From assembly GCA_041624375.1 (NCBI GenBank), contig JBFJVD010000038.1, positions 1-15,036 on the forward strand: 15,036 nt of DNA, read 5' to 3'. Source of the stretch: JBFJVD01 sp041624375. Its GTDB lineage: Bacteria > Chloroflexota > Anaerolineae > Anaerolineales > E44-bin32. The position numbers and the translations under genes are program-made. The stretch's first letter is position 1; the number at the start of each line of letters is the position of its first letter. The notes under the pieces are model-generated. The model had not been told where the DNA came from. It did no database searches and was given only the letters and a program-made list of their open reading frames with translations. Below are positions 14,476 to 15,036 of this stretch, one piece after another.

Positions 14476-15036
14476 ATGGAAGCATTGAGGGAACGCTTCG
14501 AATCCAAGTGGGTCGTCGGCGCGGTCGCCATCGTCGCCGGAATTGCCCTTGGATTAATCTGGGGCTGGGTGATTCAACCTGTCCAGTGGGTGAACGCCAC
14601 CCCTTCGGACCTCCGATCGGATCTCCAAGTGGACTACGTGCGGATGGCGATCGATTCCTATTCGGTGAATAAGGATGTCGATCTGGCTATTGACCGCTAT
14701 GGCGCGCTGGGACCCGATGCAGCGGAGGCGCTATCCGCAGCTGGACAGGATCCCGGTGAAGTGAGTCCAACCGCCATCCAGAACTTCCGGGCGGTGATCG
14801 AGATCTTTGAGGAAGAAGCAGCGGTCGGTGGGGAGCCCGGCAGCGCGCCGCCTCCGGAAACCGATACCGGACGCATCGGTGGAGGGGCGCTGAGCTACCT
14901 GCTGCCAGTGTGCGGCGCGACCGTTGTGCTTGGTGTCTTGCTATTCCTGGCGATCCTCCTGCGCAATCGACTCTCCGGTGATGCCGAGGTCGAGTATGAG
15001 GGGGAGAGTCCCTTCGATGCAGCCGAACCCATGGCG
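14476..15036 (+). CDS. Conserved-looking two-helix membrane protein, 3' truncated by the window edge
   Basis: The frame is open from ATG 14476 to the window end (187 codons, no stop). GAGGGAG ends two bases before the ATG. Residues 12-34 form a membrane helix (WVVGAVAIVAGIALGLIWGW), followed by WVNATPSDLRSDLQVDYVRM. A helical, acidic extracytoplasmic region follows (about 35-135) with DVDLAIDRYGALGP and a Gly/Pro-rich linker. A second membrane helix spans about 138-162 (YLLPVCGATVVLGVLLFLAILL), then a cytoplasmic acidic tail begins. I recall similar N-termini in hypothetical proteins of Anaerolineae, but I cannot name a function. The central domain may bind a partner outside the membrane or scaffold a complex. 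It has its own candidate promoter, so it may not belong to the dprA-topA transcript. Confidence 0.75.
   Translation, partial: MEALRERFESKWVVGAVAIVAGIALGLIWGWVIQPVQWVNATPSDLRSDLQVDYVRMAIDSYSVNKDVDLAIDRYGALGPDAAEALSAAGQDPGEVSPTAIQNFRAVIEIFEEEAAVGGEPGSAPPPETDTGRIGGGALSYLLPVCGATVVLGVLLFLAILLRNRLSGDAEVEYEGESPFDAAEPMA

Noticed and set aside
1..15036. Mobile elements, CRISPR arrays, tRNA or rRNA genes, defence systems
   Set aside because: No transposase, integrase, regularly spaced repeat or cloverleaf-like segment was seen by reading both strands; a covariance-model scan would be the decisive test for RNA genes.

Overview
The window is a GC-rich, gene-dense bacterial chromosome segment with 13 protein-coding genes: 11 complete and one cut at each edge. 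I see no RNA gene, insertion sequence, CRISPR array or prophage, and no gap between genes exceeds 300 bases. The content suggests the phylum Chloroflexota, probably class Anaerolineae. The reasons are a topoisomerase I with an N-terminal CxxC...CxxC zinc ribbon, and a two-helix membrane protein after topA that resembles hypothetical proteins I associate with that class. This placement comes from recall and was not searched.

Layout. (1) 1-1850, plus strand: the end of a purple-acid-phosphatase-like metallophosphoesterase, then an MFS drug-type exporter. (2) 7186-1950, minus strand: a compact four-gene operon in the order SPFH/stomatin-like protein, OMP-decarboxylase-superfamily protein (HPS/KGPDC-like), family 2 glycosyltransferase, and family 2 glycoside hydrolase of the beta-mannosidase type. 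The junctions are a 3-nt gap, a 7-nt gap and an 11-nt overlap. (3) 7187-7381: a divergent control region with two perfect palindromes, one at each predicted promoter. (4) 7382-9057, plus strand: an OsmC-type peroxidase and thiI. (5) 9054-9650, minus strand: an unrecognised four-helix membrane protein whose stop codon shares one CTAG with the thiI stop. (6) 9798-14356, plus strand: dprA, a mannose-1-phosphate guanylyltransferase and topA in one tight operon. (7) 14476 to the right edge: the membrane protein mentioned above, with its own predicted promoter.

How the genes may work together. dprA and topA form an old DNA-maintenance neighbourhood seen in many bacteria, here interrupted by a GDP-mannose synthesis gene. 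The minus-strand operon combines a membrane-scaffold protein, a divergent sugar-phosphate-type enzyme, a glycosyltransferase and a probably cytoplasmic mannosidase. This suggests a carbohydrate pathway that I cannot name. The most distinctive points are the altered active site of the HPS/KGPDC-like protein, the operon it sits in, and the two palindromes in the SPFH/osmC control region. All calls come from reading motifs. No database search, alignment or folding program was run.
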